The notes: generated from the sequence alone by a model not told the origin. Positions 8,727 through 17,170 are shown, counted from the first letter of the stretch. The stretch: DNA of 33,743 bases from Bacteroidota bacterium (GCA_025359805.1 JANYDU010000027.1:1-33743), one strand, 5' to 3'. Translations and numbers: made by a program.

Positions 8727-9425
8727 TTATTTTGTCAATAGGTTAATCAATAATTTGAATGGATAGGTCAGGAGTGCAATTCCAAAGTCTGTCAGTAAGC
8801 CGAGTAAAGGAAGAAGAATAAACCCCCACCATTTGTATTTGAATTTTGTTGTTGTCCCTTTTGTGAGATTGTTCCAAACTAAAATCATTCTGTCCTTATA
8901 GTAAAAGAGAATGAGAAGGTCTGAAAGTATCATGCAACTGAGTCGGATTGGCAAAGCTGGTCCGAACATATTTGTCGTGAATGCAAGGTCAATTAAAAAT
9001 ATTTGTCCCAAGATTGGTAGCAACATTAACGCACCAACCAAAACTGTCCTGTTGATAATTATTAAAACGGCTCCGATAATTTGCATAATGCCAATAACTA
9101 TGTCAAATGTCTTGTCCAAGCTGAAGAGATGCCAGGCTAAATTGAATTTATCTACATCTTTTAAAGGCGTATTTAATATCTCAACACTTCGATGTCCGAA
9201 CTGGTCACCTGTCATTTTACCCAAACCATAGTCAAGCATATAATAGGCTAAATACCATCTCAGAACTAAAACTGCAAAGTCAAAAAATTTCTCTTTGGAA
9301 AGTTTTAGCTCTGATAATTTGTCCTGTCGATAATGCTTTACAACGTTTGTAATGTAAAAAACAAAACCCACTATAAAAAGTAGGAAGGGCACATATACAA
9401 TTGTCATTGATACTTTTTCTAACAT
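8727..9425 (-). CDS. DoxX-like membrane protein at the end of the nos block
   Basis: 232 residues from ATG 9425. I chose this start because the longer frame begins at a TTG at 9566, overlaps nosY and adds a basic, non-family N-terminus. About five hydrophobic segments are visible: residues ~7-25, then LVLRWYLAYYMLDYGLGKM, IGIMQIIGAVLIII, LVGALMLLPILGQIFLI and a C-terminal pair. The 'YGLGKM' helix and overall plan resemble DoxX/DoxD-like quinol-associated or small redox membrane proteins, but the match is loose and I cannot assign a reaction. It lies 83 bases downstream of nosY on the same strand, so it may be the last gene of the operon or an unrelated rider. Confidence 0.6.
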   Translation of the reverse strand: MLEKVSMTIVYVPFLLFIVGFVFYITNVVKHYRQDKLSELKLSKEKFFDFAVLVLRWYLAYYMLDYGLGKMTGDQFGHRSVEILNTPLKDVDKFNLAWHLFSLDKTFDIVIGIMQIIGAVLIIINRTVLVGALMLLPILGQIFLIDLAFTTNMFGPALPIRLSCMILSDLLILFYYKDRMILVWNNLTKGTTTKFKYKWWGFILLPLLGLLTDFGIALLTYPFKLLINLLTK

Positions 9426-9508
9426 AGTTAATTGTGGCTCTGTTTGTCTTTTGGTTAAGTACTTATTCTTAAGTCGTCTTAATTTTTTCTGGACGAGACA
9501 GTTCTCTT

Positions 9509-10276
9509 TTACAAATCTTTTTTGTTGAATTTTTTTACGGCAATGAGCAAAGGTAAAATAATCCAAAGCAACATGATTGATGCGGCAGAAATTATTCCCG
9601 CGTTGGTTCCGAAAAACTGATTGAAGATTGCTCCTGTGTAGCCCATCAAAGCGGATATGTCCATCTTTAAAAGTATGAGCACCCGTGCAAGGTCAACGGG
9701 ATTGAGTGCACAAAAAACAAGCATTGGCTTTTCAAGGGGGTAATCGCTGAACTGAAACATGAGCAAGAGAAGAAGCCCGTCATACAAAAGGGAAAAATAG
9801 AGCCACATTAAAAGCGCCATACCAATTCCTTTTGCTTTGTCGCGGGTAATGACTGAACTAAGAATAGCCAATGAAACAAAAACGGAAGTGAGGGCAAGCC
9901 CTGCAAAGGACATGATGTATGCTGTGGCAGAACCTTCCAGCAAAAGGACAGGAACGGCTGCACCAACAGTAAATGCAATGAGCAATGAGATACAGATTCC
10001 TGCATACAAGCCGATTAAAATTTGTGTGCGTTTGAGCGGCTGTGAAACGAGGAGATGAATGAATTCACTTGCATTATACATGTAGATAGTGCTGAAAATT
10101 AAACTGACCAACGGAACAATAATGAGTATGATGTTGAGCATACTGAGCAATCCTTTAGCGGGATTATCTTCCAGGCTGAAAATGCTTAATGATGTTGCGA
10201 GCAGAAAGAGCGTGTAAGCAAAAATGACTTTGCTGCGAAGAATATCAATGATTACATATTTTACGAGCTTAATCAT
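9509..10276 (-). CDS. nosY: ABC-2 type permease NosY
   Basis: 255 residues with about six membrane helices, a normal size for NosY. It starts inside the last codons of nosF (8-base overlap), indicating translational coupling. NosY forms the membrane channel of the NosDFY complex, which works with periplasmic NosD and the NosF ATPase to supply the CuZ site of N2O reductase (sulfur delivery and copper handling). Recognisable features are an N-terminal cytoplasmic stretch before helix 1 (LRSKVIFAYTLFLLATS), a second segment YNASEFIHLLVSQPLKRTQI typical of ABC-2 permeases, and a basic end (KKFNKKDL). The assignment as NosY rests on position next to NosF and NosD as well as on the fold. Confidence 0.85.
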   Translation of the reverse strand: MIKLVKYVIIDILRSKVIFAYTLFLLATSLSIFSLEDNPAKGLLSMLNIILIIVPLVSLIFSTIYMYNASEFIHLLVSQPLKRTQILIGLYAGICISLLIAFTVGAAVPVLLLEGSATAYIMSFAGLALTSVFVSLAILSSVITRDKAKGIGMALLMWLYFSLLYDGLLLLLMFQFSDYPLEKPMLVFCALNPVDLARVLILLKMDISALMGYTGAIFNQFFGTNAGIISAASIMLLWIILPLLIAVKKFNKKDL

Positions 10277-10991
10277 TTTGACTGTTATTATTTTTCATGA
10301 TGGCAGCAATGACACGCGAAAGTTTTTCTTCGTTGGTTTCACTCCGCAATTGCGAAATGTTTTTGTGAAAGATGATTTCGCCTTCCTGTAAATAAATTAC
10401 CTGTGTAACCAAATCGTCAAGGTCGCTTAAAATATGCGAGGTGATTAGAATGAGTTTGCCCTGTTCTTTCTCTTTCCTGATTTTTTCTTTGAGCAGTTCG
10501 GATGAGAGCGGGTCAAGCCCAGCGGTTGGTTCGTCAAGAATTAAAACCTGCGGGTGAAAAAGAAAGGCAATGGCAGCGCTTACTTTTTGCCGCGTGCCAC
10601 CAGAGAGTGTGCGCATGGATTTATTCATGAACCGGTTTAAGCCGAACGAAGTGATTAGTTCAGTATCAGCATCGGTTGCAGATTGTTTTCGCAAATCGTG
10701 CAGCATATCAAAAATCTGCCCGATGTTCATGTTGTCGGGATAGTGTGCTATCTGCGGCATATAACCAATGCTGCTGCGATATTGCCATGTGTTTAAAATA
10801 TTTTGGTTGTTGAAAGAAATTGTTCCGGTATCGGGAATGACCATGCCCAACAAACATTTTATAAAAGTTGTTTTGCCTGAAGCATTAGAGCCTATTAAAG
10901 AAATGGTTTCGCCTTTGCTTAAAGTGAGTGAAACTTTATTGAGTGCCTTTAGCTTGCCGAAAGTTTTTGTGATTTCATTTGCAATTATCAT
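10269..10991 (-). CDS. nosF: ABC transporter ATPase NosF
   Basis: 240 residues, one complete ABC ATPase domain. The Walker A loop is GSNASGKTTF (~33-42), the Q-loop lies in GYMPQIAHYP, the signature is LSGGTRQKVS, Walker B is VLILDEPTAGLDP and the switch histidine is in ITSHILSDL. Position between nosD (4-base overlap) and nosY (8-base overlap) identifies it as NosF, the energy-coupling subunit of NosDFY. It acts on the cytoplasmic face of the inner membrane. Generic ABC-2 ATPases look the same, so context carries the specific name. Confidence 0.9.
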   Translation of the reverse strand: MIIANEITKTFGKLKALNKVSLTLSKGETISLIGSNASGKTTFIKCLLGMVIPDTGTISFNNQNILNTWQYRSSIGYMPQIAHYPDNMNIGQIFDMLHDLRKQSATDADTELITSFGLNRFMNKSMRTLSGGTRQKVSAAIAFLFHPQVLILDEPTAGLDPLSSELLKEKIRKEKEQGKLILITSHILSDLDDLVTQVIYLQEGEIIFHKNISQLRSETNEEKLSRVIAAIMKNNNSQND

Positions 10992-12256
10992 AATTGAAAG
11001 GGTTTCATATAAGGGGTATCGTCACGGAAATTTTCGGGAGTAATGCTCGGAATTGTTTTTTCAGTTTCATCCAACAGTATAACCATGAAACTCCGCAAGA
11101 AAAGAAAAGCCACAGGGTTTTGCTCAATAATCATTGCATACATGCTTAATGGGTGAAAGGGCACATCGCCTTTTCCGTCATGGTTCAAATCGTAGCCCCG
11201 GTATTTGTCCCAATAGTTTCCGTTAAAGGTGTTTAGAACAAGTGAGCCGTTGGTAGCGATATCAAAAGTGTTTGCAATAAAATTATTATTCTCAATGGTA
11301 TTATCGCTGCAACTTGCCTGCACACGGAGAGCAAAACCGTTGCTCTGAAATTTATTTTTCTTCACTAAAATTCTATTCGTTCCTTCCATGTAAATTCCGA
11401 TGGTGTTGTTGCTGAAAGTATTTTCAAGAATGGCTCCGTCAGAAATTTCTTTAAGCAATAAACCATAAGCAGAGCCACCCCTGTTGAATTGAAATTTATT
11501 CTGTGTCATTTGAATGTGTTGCGAAAACATGACGGCAACACCTGCGCCATTATCGGAGAAAGTATTTCCGGTATAGTAGTCGTTGTTAGAAAACATGAAG
11601 TGCAAGCCGTAGCGGATATTTTTTTCGCTCATATTGCTTGCAACCGTTGATTGGGTTACAAACTCAAAATAAATTCCGTCACGATGACCATAAATATGAT
11701 TGCTGAGAATTGTTGCATTGTTGCATTTCCAGAGATGAATGCCATTGCCTGTGGATTGTTCTTCGCCCGGATAGCCCTTGATTAGATTGTTTTCAATGGT
11801 AAAATGATGACTGTTTGAAACATGAATGGCGAAGTGCGCATTGTTAATGTTATTATTTTCAATTATAAAAGCGGAAGCATCAATGACTTTTATGGAAGCA
11901 AAATCATTCATGGAGGAGTAGCCGGAATTTTGAAAAGTAATTCCGCTCACAAGAAAATTATTTGCCGAGATGGTGAGGATTTCAAATTTATGCTCACCGT
12001 CCAAAATTGCTTCATGCTCTCCAACCAAGCTGATGGATTTGGAGATAACAATGTTACCTTCTTTATAAATTCCTTTTTGAATAATTATGGAGTCGCCCGC
12101 CTGTGCAATTGCAACTGCTTTCTTTATTGATTTAAACGGATAAGAATTTCCGACATGAATGATTTTTGCCGAAGCAAAACCAAAGGAATAGACAAACAGC
12201 AGAAAAAATAAGGTGCGTGTCAATATTATTTTAGTTTTTGCTGAAGCTCGTTCCAT
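10988..12256 (-). CDS. nosD: NosD, periplasmic right-handed beta-helix maturation protein
   Basis: 422 residues from ATG 12256; the longer frame begins at a TTG at 12319 inside nosL and is rejected. A basic N-terminus and hydrophobic core (LFFLLFVYSFGFASA) form a Sec signal peptide. Residues ~25-360 are a chain of CASH/parallel beta-helix turns rich in N, G and I, with repeats such as IENNNINNAHFAIHV, GNGIHLWKCNNATIL, HRDGIYFEFVTQSTV and YGLHFMFSNNDYYTGN. A conserved C-terminal part follows (NGNYWDKYRGYDLNHDGKGD). NosD partners NosFY in building the CuZ site. The ATG lies 28 bases before the nosL stop, so the two overlap. A TTG at 12223 just after the nosL stop is an alternative start. Confidence 0.9.
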   Translation of the reverse strand: MERASAKTKIILTRTLFFLLFVYSFGFASAKIIHVGNSYPFKSIKKAVAIAQAGDSIIIQKGIYKEGNIVISKSISLVGEHEAILDGEHKFEILTISANNFLVSGITFQNSGYSSMNDFASIKVIDASAFIIENNNINNAHFAIHVSNSHHFTIENNLIKGYPGEEQSTGNGIHLWKCNNATILSNHIYGHRDGIYFEFVTQSTVASNMSEKNIRYGLHFMFSNNDYYTGNTFSDNGAGVAVMFSQHIQMTQNKFQFNRGGSAYGLLLKEISDGAILENTFSNNTIGIYMEGTNRILVKKNKFQSNGFALRVQASCSDNTIENNNFIANTFDIATNGSLVLNTFNGNYWDKYRGYDLNHDGKGDVPFHPLSMYAMIIEQNPVAFLFLRSFMVILLDETEKTIPSITPENFRDDTPYMKPFQL

Positions 12257-12657
12257 GAATAAACTTCGCCCGGAAAGTTTGGAAGAAATGATTCGGCAGT
12301 TTTTAGTGAATTGAAACAAACCACACCGCTGTTCATGGGAGTGTGGAATTGTTTACTGAGCAGATAGAAAGATTCGGCAGCGTTAATGAGGGGGTGGTTT
12401 CCTGTATAATCTACTACCAACTCTATTTTATTTTTTTCATTCCTGCCTGCCTGCTCCGCTTTAAAATTGAGCATACAGATTAGGTCGTCAAACTTGTATA
12501 GTTTCCCTTTCACTGTAATAATTTCAGCACCAAATTTTGTATCGGCAACAGGCATTTTACAAAAAGAGCAAACATCTTTACCTGCCACAATGGGTTCGGG
12601 CTGAGTGTTGCAGGAAATAAAAAAGAGAATTAAAAGAAGAGGCATAAAAAATTTCAT
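12226..12657 (-). CDS. nosL: NosL copper-binding lipoprotein
   Basis: 143 residues. Signal with lipobox FFISC (lipid cysteine C16), followed by the NosL Cu(I)-binding signature CSFCKMPV (C30, C33, M35). NosL is an outer- or periplasm-facing lipoprotein that hands Cu(I) to apo-NosZ or NosD. The remaining domain (KLYKFDDLICMLNF, then NHPLINAAESFYLLS and FNSLKTAESFLPNFPGEVYSW) fits the family. It sits 11 bases after the four-helix membrane protein and overlaps nosD. The downstream order L-D-F-Y agrees with a normal maturation set. Confidence 0.9.
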   Translation of the reverse strand: MKFFMPLLLILFFISCNTQPEPIVAGKDVCSFCKMPVADTKFGAEIITVKGKLYKFDDLICMLNFKAEQAGRNEKNKIELVVDYTGNHPLINAAESFYLLSKQFHTPMNSGVVCFNSLKTAESFLPNFPGEVYSWNELQQKLK

Positions 12658-12668
12658 TTTTTTAAAAT

Positions 12669-13238
12669 TTATTTTTTTTTGTATTCAATAAACCAAATAA
12701 CAGCAGCAATAAATACCGTGCTTATTATTATGTAACCGCCAACATCAGGCATAGAGTAGGCATCAAAATTCAATAGCTTCTTATGTCCTATCAATGGGGG
12801 CTGATAAGCCATGCCTAGAACTTTGATAGGTGCATCTGGATTGAGATTGTGTCCGTAATCATAACCCCATCGATAAAAATCAAGCATTGCTAATATTCCA
12901 CCTACAGTAGAAACGATAAGATAGCTGAATAAAATCCTCCTGCTTCCAGTGACAGCGATTAGTAAGCCGTAAGCTATAAATGCCGCGACTAGATAAATGA
13001 GAAAGGAAAATTCATAAAACATAGCGATGCTGATTTTTTTCATGCCTATGTAGTGATTCAACCCGTTTATGATATCCACATCGCCCGTAAGATTTTTCAA
13101 CCAGATTTTCATTACCAGCCCTTCGGGATATTGCGGTGCGAATAAATCAATGCGCCATGCGGGAAGAAAGTAGGTTGCAATAATTGCAAGCGATGTAACG
13201 GCAATTATTATTCGTGATGCTATGCTGAGTTTTTTCAT
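12669..13238 (-). CDS. Four-helix membrane protein of the nos cluster (NosB-like candidate)
   Basis: 189 residues from ATG 13238; the upstream TTG frame overlaps the fasciclin gene and adds a non-conserved leader. AAGG lies about 5 bases before the ATG, one of few Shine-Dalgarno-like sites here. Four hydrophobic segments are visible: IIIAVTSLAIIATYFLPAW, MFYEFSFLIYLVAAFIAYG, FSYLIVSTVGGILAMLDF and GYIIISTVFIAAVIWFIEY. The loop after helix 3 is rich in Y, D, H and W (YRWGYDYGHNLNPDAPIK, then GHKKLLNFDAYSMPDVG). Clade II nos clusters carry a membrane protein called NosB next to nosZ, and the position fits. I infer that identity from context and cannot confirm it by sequence. Its role is unknown; electron entry or assembly is possible. 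Confidence 0.6.
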   Translation of the reverse strand: MKKLSIASRIIIAVTSLAIIATYFLPAWRIDLFAPQYPEGLVMKIWLKNLTGDVDIINGLNHYIGMKKISIAMFYEFSFLIYLVAAFIAYGLLIAVTGSRRILFSYLIVSTVGGILAMLDFYRWGYDYGHNLNPDAPIKVLGMAYQPPLIGHKKLLNFDAYSMPDVGGYIIISTVFIAAVIWFIEYKKK

Positions 13239-13250
13239 AATTACCTTGTG

Positions 13251-13264
13251 CCCCTCTAAAGGGG
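13251..13264. repeat. Small hairpin CCCCT-CTAA-AGGGG between fasciclin and NosB-like genes
   Basis: A perfect 5-bp GC-rich inverted repeat with a four-base loop lies in the 43-base gap between the two genes. It has no T-run, so it is not a normal terminator. It could be an mRNA processing or stability hairpin, or a trace of a small dispersed repeat. Confidence 0.35.
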
Positions 13265-13281
13265 AAATTAAATAGAGAGAA

Positions 13282-13845
13282 TTATTTTTCATCTGGGGGT
13301 AATAAAACAGCATCAATCACATATACAATTCCGTTTGATGCTGGAATTGTTGCAACAACATTTGCTGTATTATTCACTATCATTTTGCCGTCTTTAATAT
13401 TTATGGTTATGTTTTTCAAATTTGCCTGATTGATGGTTTGCCCATCGGAAAGATAATCCTGCTTGTAGCCACCAACAGCAACATGATATTCAAGAATATT
13501 ACGCAACTTATCTTTGTTCTCCGGTTTCATTAAATCATCAACTGTGCCTTTCGGCAGCTTGTCAAACGCTGCGTTAGTCGGAGCAAATACAGTGAAGGGT
13601 CCTGTATTTGACAGTTCAGTTACATAATCAGCTTGCTTTAATGCTGCTACTAATGTGGTATGGTCTTTTGAACCAATAGCAATTTTTACTACATCTTTTT
13701 GCGATTCATCATCTTTAACTGCATCCTGTCCAACACGCGTTTCAGTTGCATTTTCTGTAACTGGTTGTGATTCGTTGCTGCTTTGATTGCACGATGTAAT
13801 AACGCTTGCAAGAGGTATGGCAAGAAATAGAATTATCTTTTTCAT
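13282..13845 (-). CDS. Fasciclin (FAS1) domain lipoprotein within the nos operon
   Basis: 187 residues. Signal with cysteine C19 (VITSC), an acidic, low-complexity linker (~20-50) and one FAS1 domain (~52-185). The H1 motif is TGPFTVFAPTNAAFDKLP, the central YH motif is in ILEYHVAVGG, and the H2 motif is GIVYVIDAVLLP. FAS1 domains mediate protein-protein or protein-matrix contact and have no known catalytic role. The gene is wedged between nosZ (28 bases) and the NosB-like gene (43 bases) on the same strand, so it is very likely co-transcribed. A scaffold or chaperone for lipid-anchored NosZ is inference only. Confidence 0.88.
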   Translation of the reverse strand: MKKIILFLAIPLASVITSCNQSSNESQPVTENATETRVGQDAVKDDESQKDVVKIAIGSKDHTTLVAALKQADYVTELSNTGPFTVFAPTNAAFDKLPKGTVDDLMKPENKDKLRNILEYHVAVGGYKQDYLSDGQTINQANLKNITINIKDGKMIVNNTANVVATIPASNGIVYVIDAVLLPPDEK

Positions 13846-13873
13846 TTTAAAATAATTTTAAATTGTGAATAAT

Positions 13874-15862
13874 TTATTGTGTTGCTTTCGGCTGATTTGT
13901 TCCTGTACTGTATGTGATTGGAACATTGGAACCCGCAGCACTAACACGAATATATCCCTGCATTTCCTGATGAAGCGCAGAACAGAAATCAGTACAGTAA
14001 ATCGGAAATACACCAGTTCTATCAGGCTTCCATTGCAGTGTTTGTGTTTCGCCCGGCATGATTAACAGTTCTGCATTGTTTGCTCCTTTTACAGCAAAGC
14101 CATGCGGCACATCCCAATCTTGTTCCTGGTTGGTAACATGGAAATAAACTACATCACCCAATTTCACTCCTTCAATATTATCAGGAACAAAGTGAGAACG
14201 GATAGCAGTCATATATACATGCACCTCGTTTCCTTTGCGTTCCACCTTTGCATTTTTTTCACCTTTCGTTGCGTAAGGGTTTGTGTTGTCTTCAATTTTA
14301 TAAAACTTGGTTGAATTTTTTGAAATCAATTCTGCGGGAATGGCTTCTGCATAATGCGGTTCACCGATGGTTGGAAAATCAAGAATGAGTTTCATTTTTT
14401 CTCCGCTAATATCAAACAGTTGTGCGCTCTGACAAAGTTCAGGTCCCGTTGGCAGGTAACGGTCTTTGGTAATTTTGTTGTAAGCAATTAAATATTTCCC
14501 CCACGGTTTTCTTGTAGGGCCGCCCGGAACACACAAGTGACCTACAGAATAATAAGTAGGAACTCTGTCTAACACTTGCAAGTCACTCAATCTCCATTTT
14601 ACTACTTCGCTTGAAACAAAGAATGATGTGTAAGCATTTCCTTTATCATCAAACTCTGTATGCAATGGACCCAGTCCCGGTTTCTTTACTTCACCGTGCA
14701 ACACTGCATCGTATTTCAAAACAGGAATGCCTTCATACATGCCATCATAATTTTTATCAGCAATAGCTTTTTGAATTTTTGTGAATGAGAAAACAGGAAT
14801 TATTGCCGCAAGTTTTCCACTGCCTACAATATATTCGCCCGAAGGGTCAGTATCACAGCCGTGAGGTGATTTTGGACAAGGCATTAAATAAACCATGTCG
14901 GGACAATCTTTTGGGTCAAGCATGATAATTTCTTTTTCCATTGATGATGTGGCAGCATGTGTATTCTCATTGTAAACATTGTGCGCATATGTTACATTTC
15001 TTTTTTCCCCCTTGCCTGCTTTCCAATATTCTTCTGCTTTTTTCCAGTTAACGGCCATTATAAAATCCTTGTCTTTTTGTGAGGCGTTTACTTCCAATAA
15101 GGTATTTGCTCTTTCAGAATTGTAACAACTGAAAAACATCCAACCATGTGATTTTCCTTTTCCTGCACGGGCTAAATCAAAATTTACACCTGGTAGTAAA
15201 ATCTGAAAAGCAATTTTCATTTCACCGGAAGTTTTATCTACACTTATAAAACTGACTGTGCCGTGAAAATTTTGTTTGTAAGTATTGATAGGAACATCAC
15301 CGTTCATGTTATCCATCGGAATGCTGAAACGTGTGCCTGCAACTACATATTCAGAATTTTCAGTGATGAAAGGCGAGGAGTGGTTTCCGCCACTGTTTGG
15401 TATTTCAATAATCTCAGCAGTATGAAAAGTTTTTAAATCTATCCGTGCTATTCTCGGTGTGTTATTGCCGTTTGCAAAAACCCACCGCCCGTCCTGAATT
15501 CCATCCGTTTCAGACATGGCGAGGTGATGCAAATCGTCCCACGGAACAAAGCCATGTGAAGTATTAAGCATTGGTTTTGTTTCTTCATTGAAGCCATAGC
15601 CCTTTTCAGGGTCAACTGAAAAAACGGGAATTACCCGAAACAATCTTCCCGATGGCAAACCATAAACACTCATTTGTCCGCTGAAACCACCAGAAACAAA
15701 ATTGTAAAACTCATCATACTTGCCGGGAGCTACATACGCTTTTTCCGCAGCATCACCCGAAGTAGCCGAAGAAACATTTTTCGGCTTGCAACTATTAATA
15801 AACACAATGCCGACAATTATTGCTGTGGCAAGCAAGAGGTAATTCCCGTTTTTCTTTTTCAT
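13874..15862 (-). CDS. nosZ: Nitrous oxide reductase, clade II (Sec/lipoprotein type)
   Basis: 662 residues. It reduces N2O to N2 in the periplasm. The N-terminus has a Sec-type signal with a cysteine (INSC, C25) and no twin-arginine motif, so export is Sec-dependent with likely lipidation, as in clade II enzymes. The beta-propeller with the CuZ histidines shows DDLHHLAM (H112, H113), GGNHSSPF, GKSHGWMFF, PKSPHGCDTD, GPLHTEFDDKG and YSVGHLCVPGGP. The C-terminal cupredoxin domain carries the CuA ligands in CTDFCSALHQEM (C623, C627, H631, M634) plus a histidine in DVPHGF. The Trp of Tat-type enzymes between the cysteines is Asp here; that residue binds through its backbone carbonyl. The cytochrome c gene ends 13 bases upstream and FAS1 begins 28 bases downstream. 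Confidence 0.96.
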   Translation of the reverse strand: MKKKNGNYLLLATAIIVGIVFINSCKPKNVSSATSGDAAEKAYVAPGKYDEFYNFVSGGFSGQMSVYGLPSGRLFRVIPVFSVDPEKGYGFNEETKPMLNTSHGFVPWDDLHHLAMSETDGIQDGRWVFANGNNTPRIARIDLKTFHTAEIIEIPNSGGNHSSPFITENSEYVVAGTRFSIPMDNMNGDVPINTYKQNFHGTVSFISVDKTSGEMKIAFQILLPGVNFDLARAGKGKSHGWMFFSCYNSERANTLLEVNASQKDKDFIMAVNWKKAEEYWKAGKGEKRNVTYAHNVYNENTHAATSSMEKEIIMLDPKDCPDMVYLMPCPKSPHGCDTDPSGEYIVGSGKLAAIIPVFSFTKIQKAIADKNYDGMYEGIPVLKYDAVLHGEVKKPGLGPLHTEFDDKGNAYTSFFVSSEVVKWRLSDLQVLDRVPTYYSVGHLCVPGGPTRKPWGKYLIAYNKITKDRYLPTGPELCQSAQLFDISGEKMKLILDFPTIGEPHYAEAIPAELISKNSTKFYKIEDNTNPYATKGEKNAKVERKGNEVHVYMTAIRSHFVPDNIEGVKLGDVVYFHVTNQEQDWDVPHGFAVKGANNAELLIMPGETQTLQWKPDRTGVFPIYCTDFCSALHQEMQGYIRVSAAGSNVPITYSTGTNQPKATQ

Positions 15863-15875
15863 GATATTTTTAATT

Positions 15876-16370
15876 TTATTTTTTAATTGAAACTTGTTTT
15901 ACTCCGTCATTTTTGCGCATGAACTCATAAACTTTCCGTGCATCATCATCGCTTAAATTCTGATTAGGCATGCGCACCATACATTCTTCCAACATTGCCT
16001 GAGCTTGTGCGTCATTGGTAATCATCTCGTCTGTATTGGTAGCGAAATTCATTATCCATTCAGGTGTTCTCCGTTTGGTGACGTCTTTCCATCCGGGACC
16101 TACTAATTTTTCAACGGTGAGTTTATGGCAGGAGGAACATTTCAAATCATAAATGCCACTACCGCCTTTTGCAAGAGCAGCATCTAATTTTTCAGGTATA
16201 TCAACATGCGTGAATTTGCCGATGCCTCTGGCATCATTCACCTTCTTCAAACTGTCTTGCTTAGCCAAATCAACTGCATTGGTTTCGGAAGAAGTTTCTT
16301 TTTTATCGGTGTTGTTGTTGCAGGCATACATGAATACTGCGATTGCTGACACAATGATTATTTTTTTCAT
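15876..16370 (-). CDS. Monohaem cytochrome c lipoprotein, probable electron donor to NosZ
   Basis: 164 residues. Signal with lipobox-like YAC (C17), an acidic/lysine-rich linker (~18-50) and a class I cytochrome c domain. The haem attachment site is CSSCH (C78, C81, H82) and the probable axial Met is in VRMPNQNLSDDD, followed by the C-terminal helix DDARKVYEFMRK. It sits 13 bases upstream of nosZ on the same strand. Clade II clusters often include cytochrome c genes (nosC1/C2) next to nosZ that pass electrons from the quinol pool, so a donor role is a sound inference. I give no nosC symbol because homology to those cannot be tested here. Confidence 0.87.
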   Translation of the reverse strand: MKKIIIVSAIAVFMYACNNNTDKKETSSETNAVDLAKQDSLKKVNDARGIGKFTHVDIPEKLDAALAKGGSGIYDLKCSSCHKLTVEKLVGPGWKDVTKRRTPEWIMNFATNTDEMITNDAQAQAMLEECMVRMPNQNLSDDDARKVYEFMRKNDGVKQVSIKK

Positions 16371-16432
16371 AAACTATTTTTTTTTGAGATGATTGTTTTA
16401 TTGATTAATGGCATTTAAAAATGTTGTGAATT

Positions 16433-17170
16433 TTATAAGCTGCAACTGCATGATGTCTGGTTAAGATTGTTCTGTAATTCCAGTGCTTTGGGGAAAAGAA
16501 TATTGTTTTCCAAATGCACATGATGATGCAAGTCGGTTTCAAATATTTTCAGTTCACGAATGACCACGCCAAATGTGGTGCAGACATTTTCGGGAGGTGT
16601 GAAATTGTTGCTCAACATTTTTATCTCCTCCATCATTTTTCCTGCTGCTTCGTGTTCTGCTTCCATTACCTGCACAGGCGACTGAATGGAAATATTTTCA
16701 GTTGGCGTTTTGCCTTCATTGAAAATTGTTTCCAACGCTTTTATTCTTGGGAATAGAGTTACTTCTTCTTTCATTATGTGCTGATTAAAATCCCGTGCGA
16801 TTTCATGAAACAAAACTTTTATCCTGAGCATTTCAGGATGCGTTGCTCCGTGTTTTGAAGCAACTTTTTCAAGATGCTGCTGAATGACGGGAAGATTTTC
16901 TTTTACATAGCGATGGTGCTTTTCCAAAATATAATCAACCAATTGCGTAAGGGAAAATTTGGTAAAGTCGGTTTCGGAAGAAGGTTTGCCTTCAAAAATA
17001 CTTTTAAGCCTGGTTGTTACTTCCTCCAACTTTGAGGTATCATTTGAAAGGGCTTCGGATAGTTTTTGTTTTCCGCGACAACAAAAATCAAGGTTATAGT
17101 TTTCAAATATTGCTGCTGCTTCGGGTTTGAAGGTTACAATTTCAGCGAGTGAGAGATTTTCTATTTTCAT
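16433..17170 (-). CDS. ric: RIC (ScdA/YtfE) di-iron iron-sulfur cluster repair protein
   Basis: 245 residues. An N-terminal ScdA_N domain (~1-60) ends in DFCCRGKQKL (C30, C31). A hemerythrin-like four-helix domain follows with di-iron ligands in EKHHRYVKENL, FNQHIMKEEVTLFP, EAEHEAAGKMM and HHHVHLENNILFP. RIC proteins repair Fe-S clusters damaged by NO and oxidants and can reduce NO. The C-terminus has extra cysteines (SCSCSL). It lies 62 bases upstream of the cytochrome c gene and 50 bases downstream of the other hemerythrin gene on the same strand, which suits nitrosative stress linked to N2O or NO metabolism. Confidence 0.9.
   Translation of the reverse strand: MKIENLSLAEIVTFKPEAAAIFENYNLDFCCRGKQKLSEALSNDTSKLEEVTTRLKSIFEGKPSSETDFTKFSLTQLVDYILEKHHRYVKENLPVIQQHLEKVASKHGATHPEMLRIKVLFHEIARDFNQHIMKEEVTLFPRIKALETIFNEGKTPTENISIQSPVQVMEAEHEAAGKMMEEIKMLSNNFTPPENVCTTFGVVIRELKIFETDLHHHVHLENNILFPKALELQNNLNQTSCSCSL

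Noticed and set aside
12257..12319. Longer N-terminus for NosD starting at TTG 12319
   Set aside because: It adds 21 residues inside nosL before a good signal peptide; the ATG at 12256 fits better.
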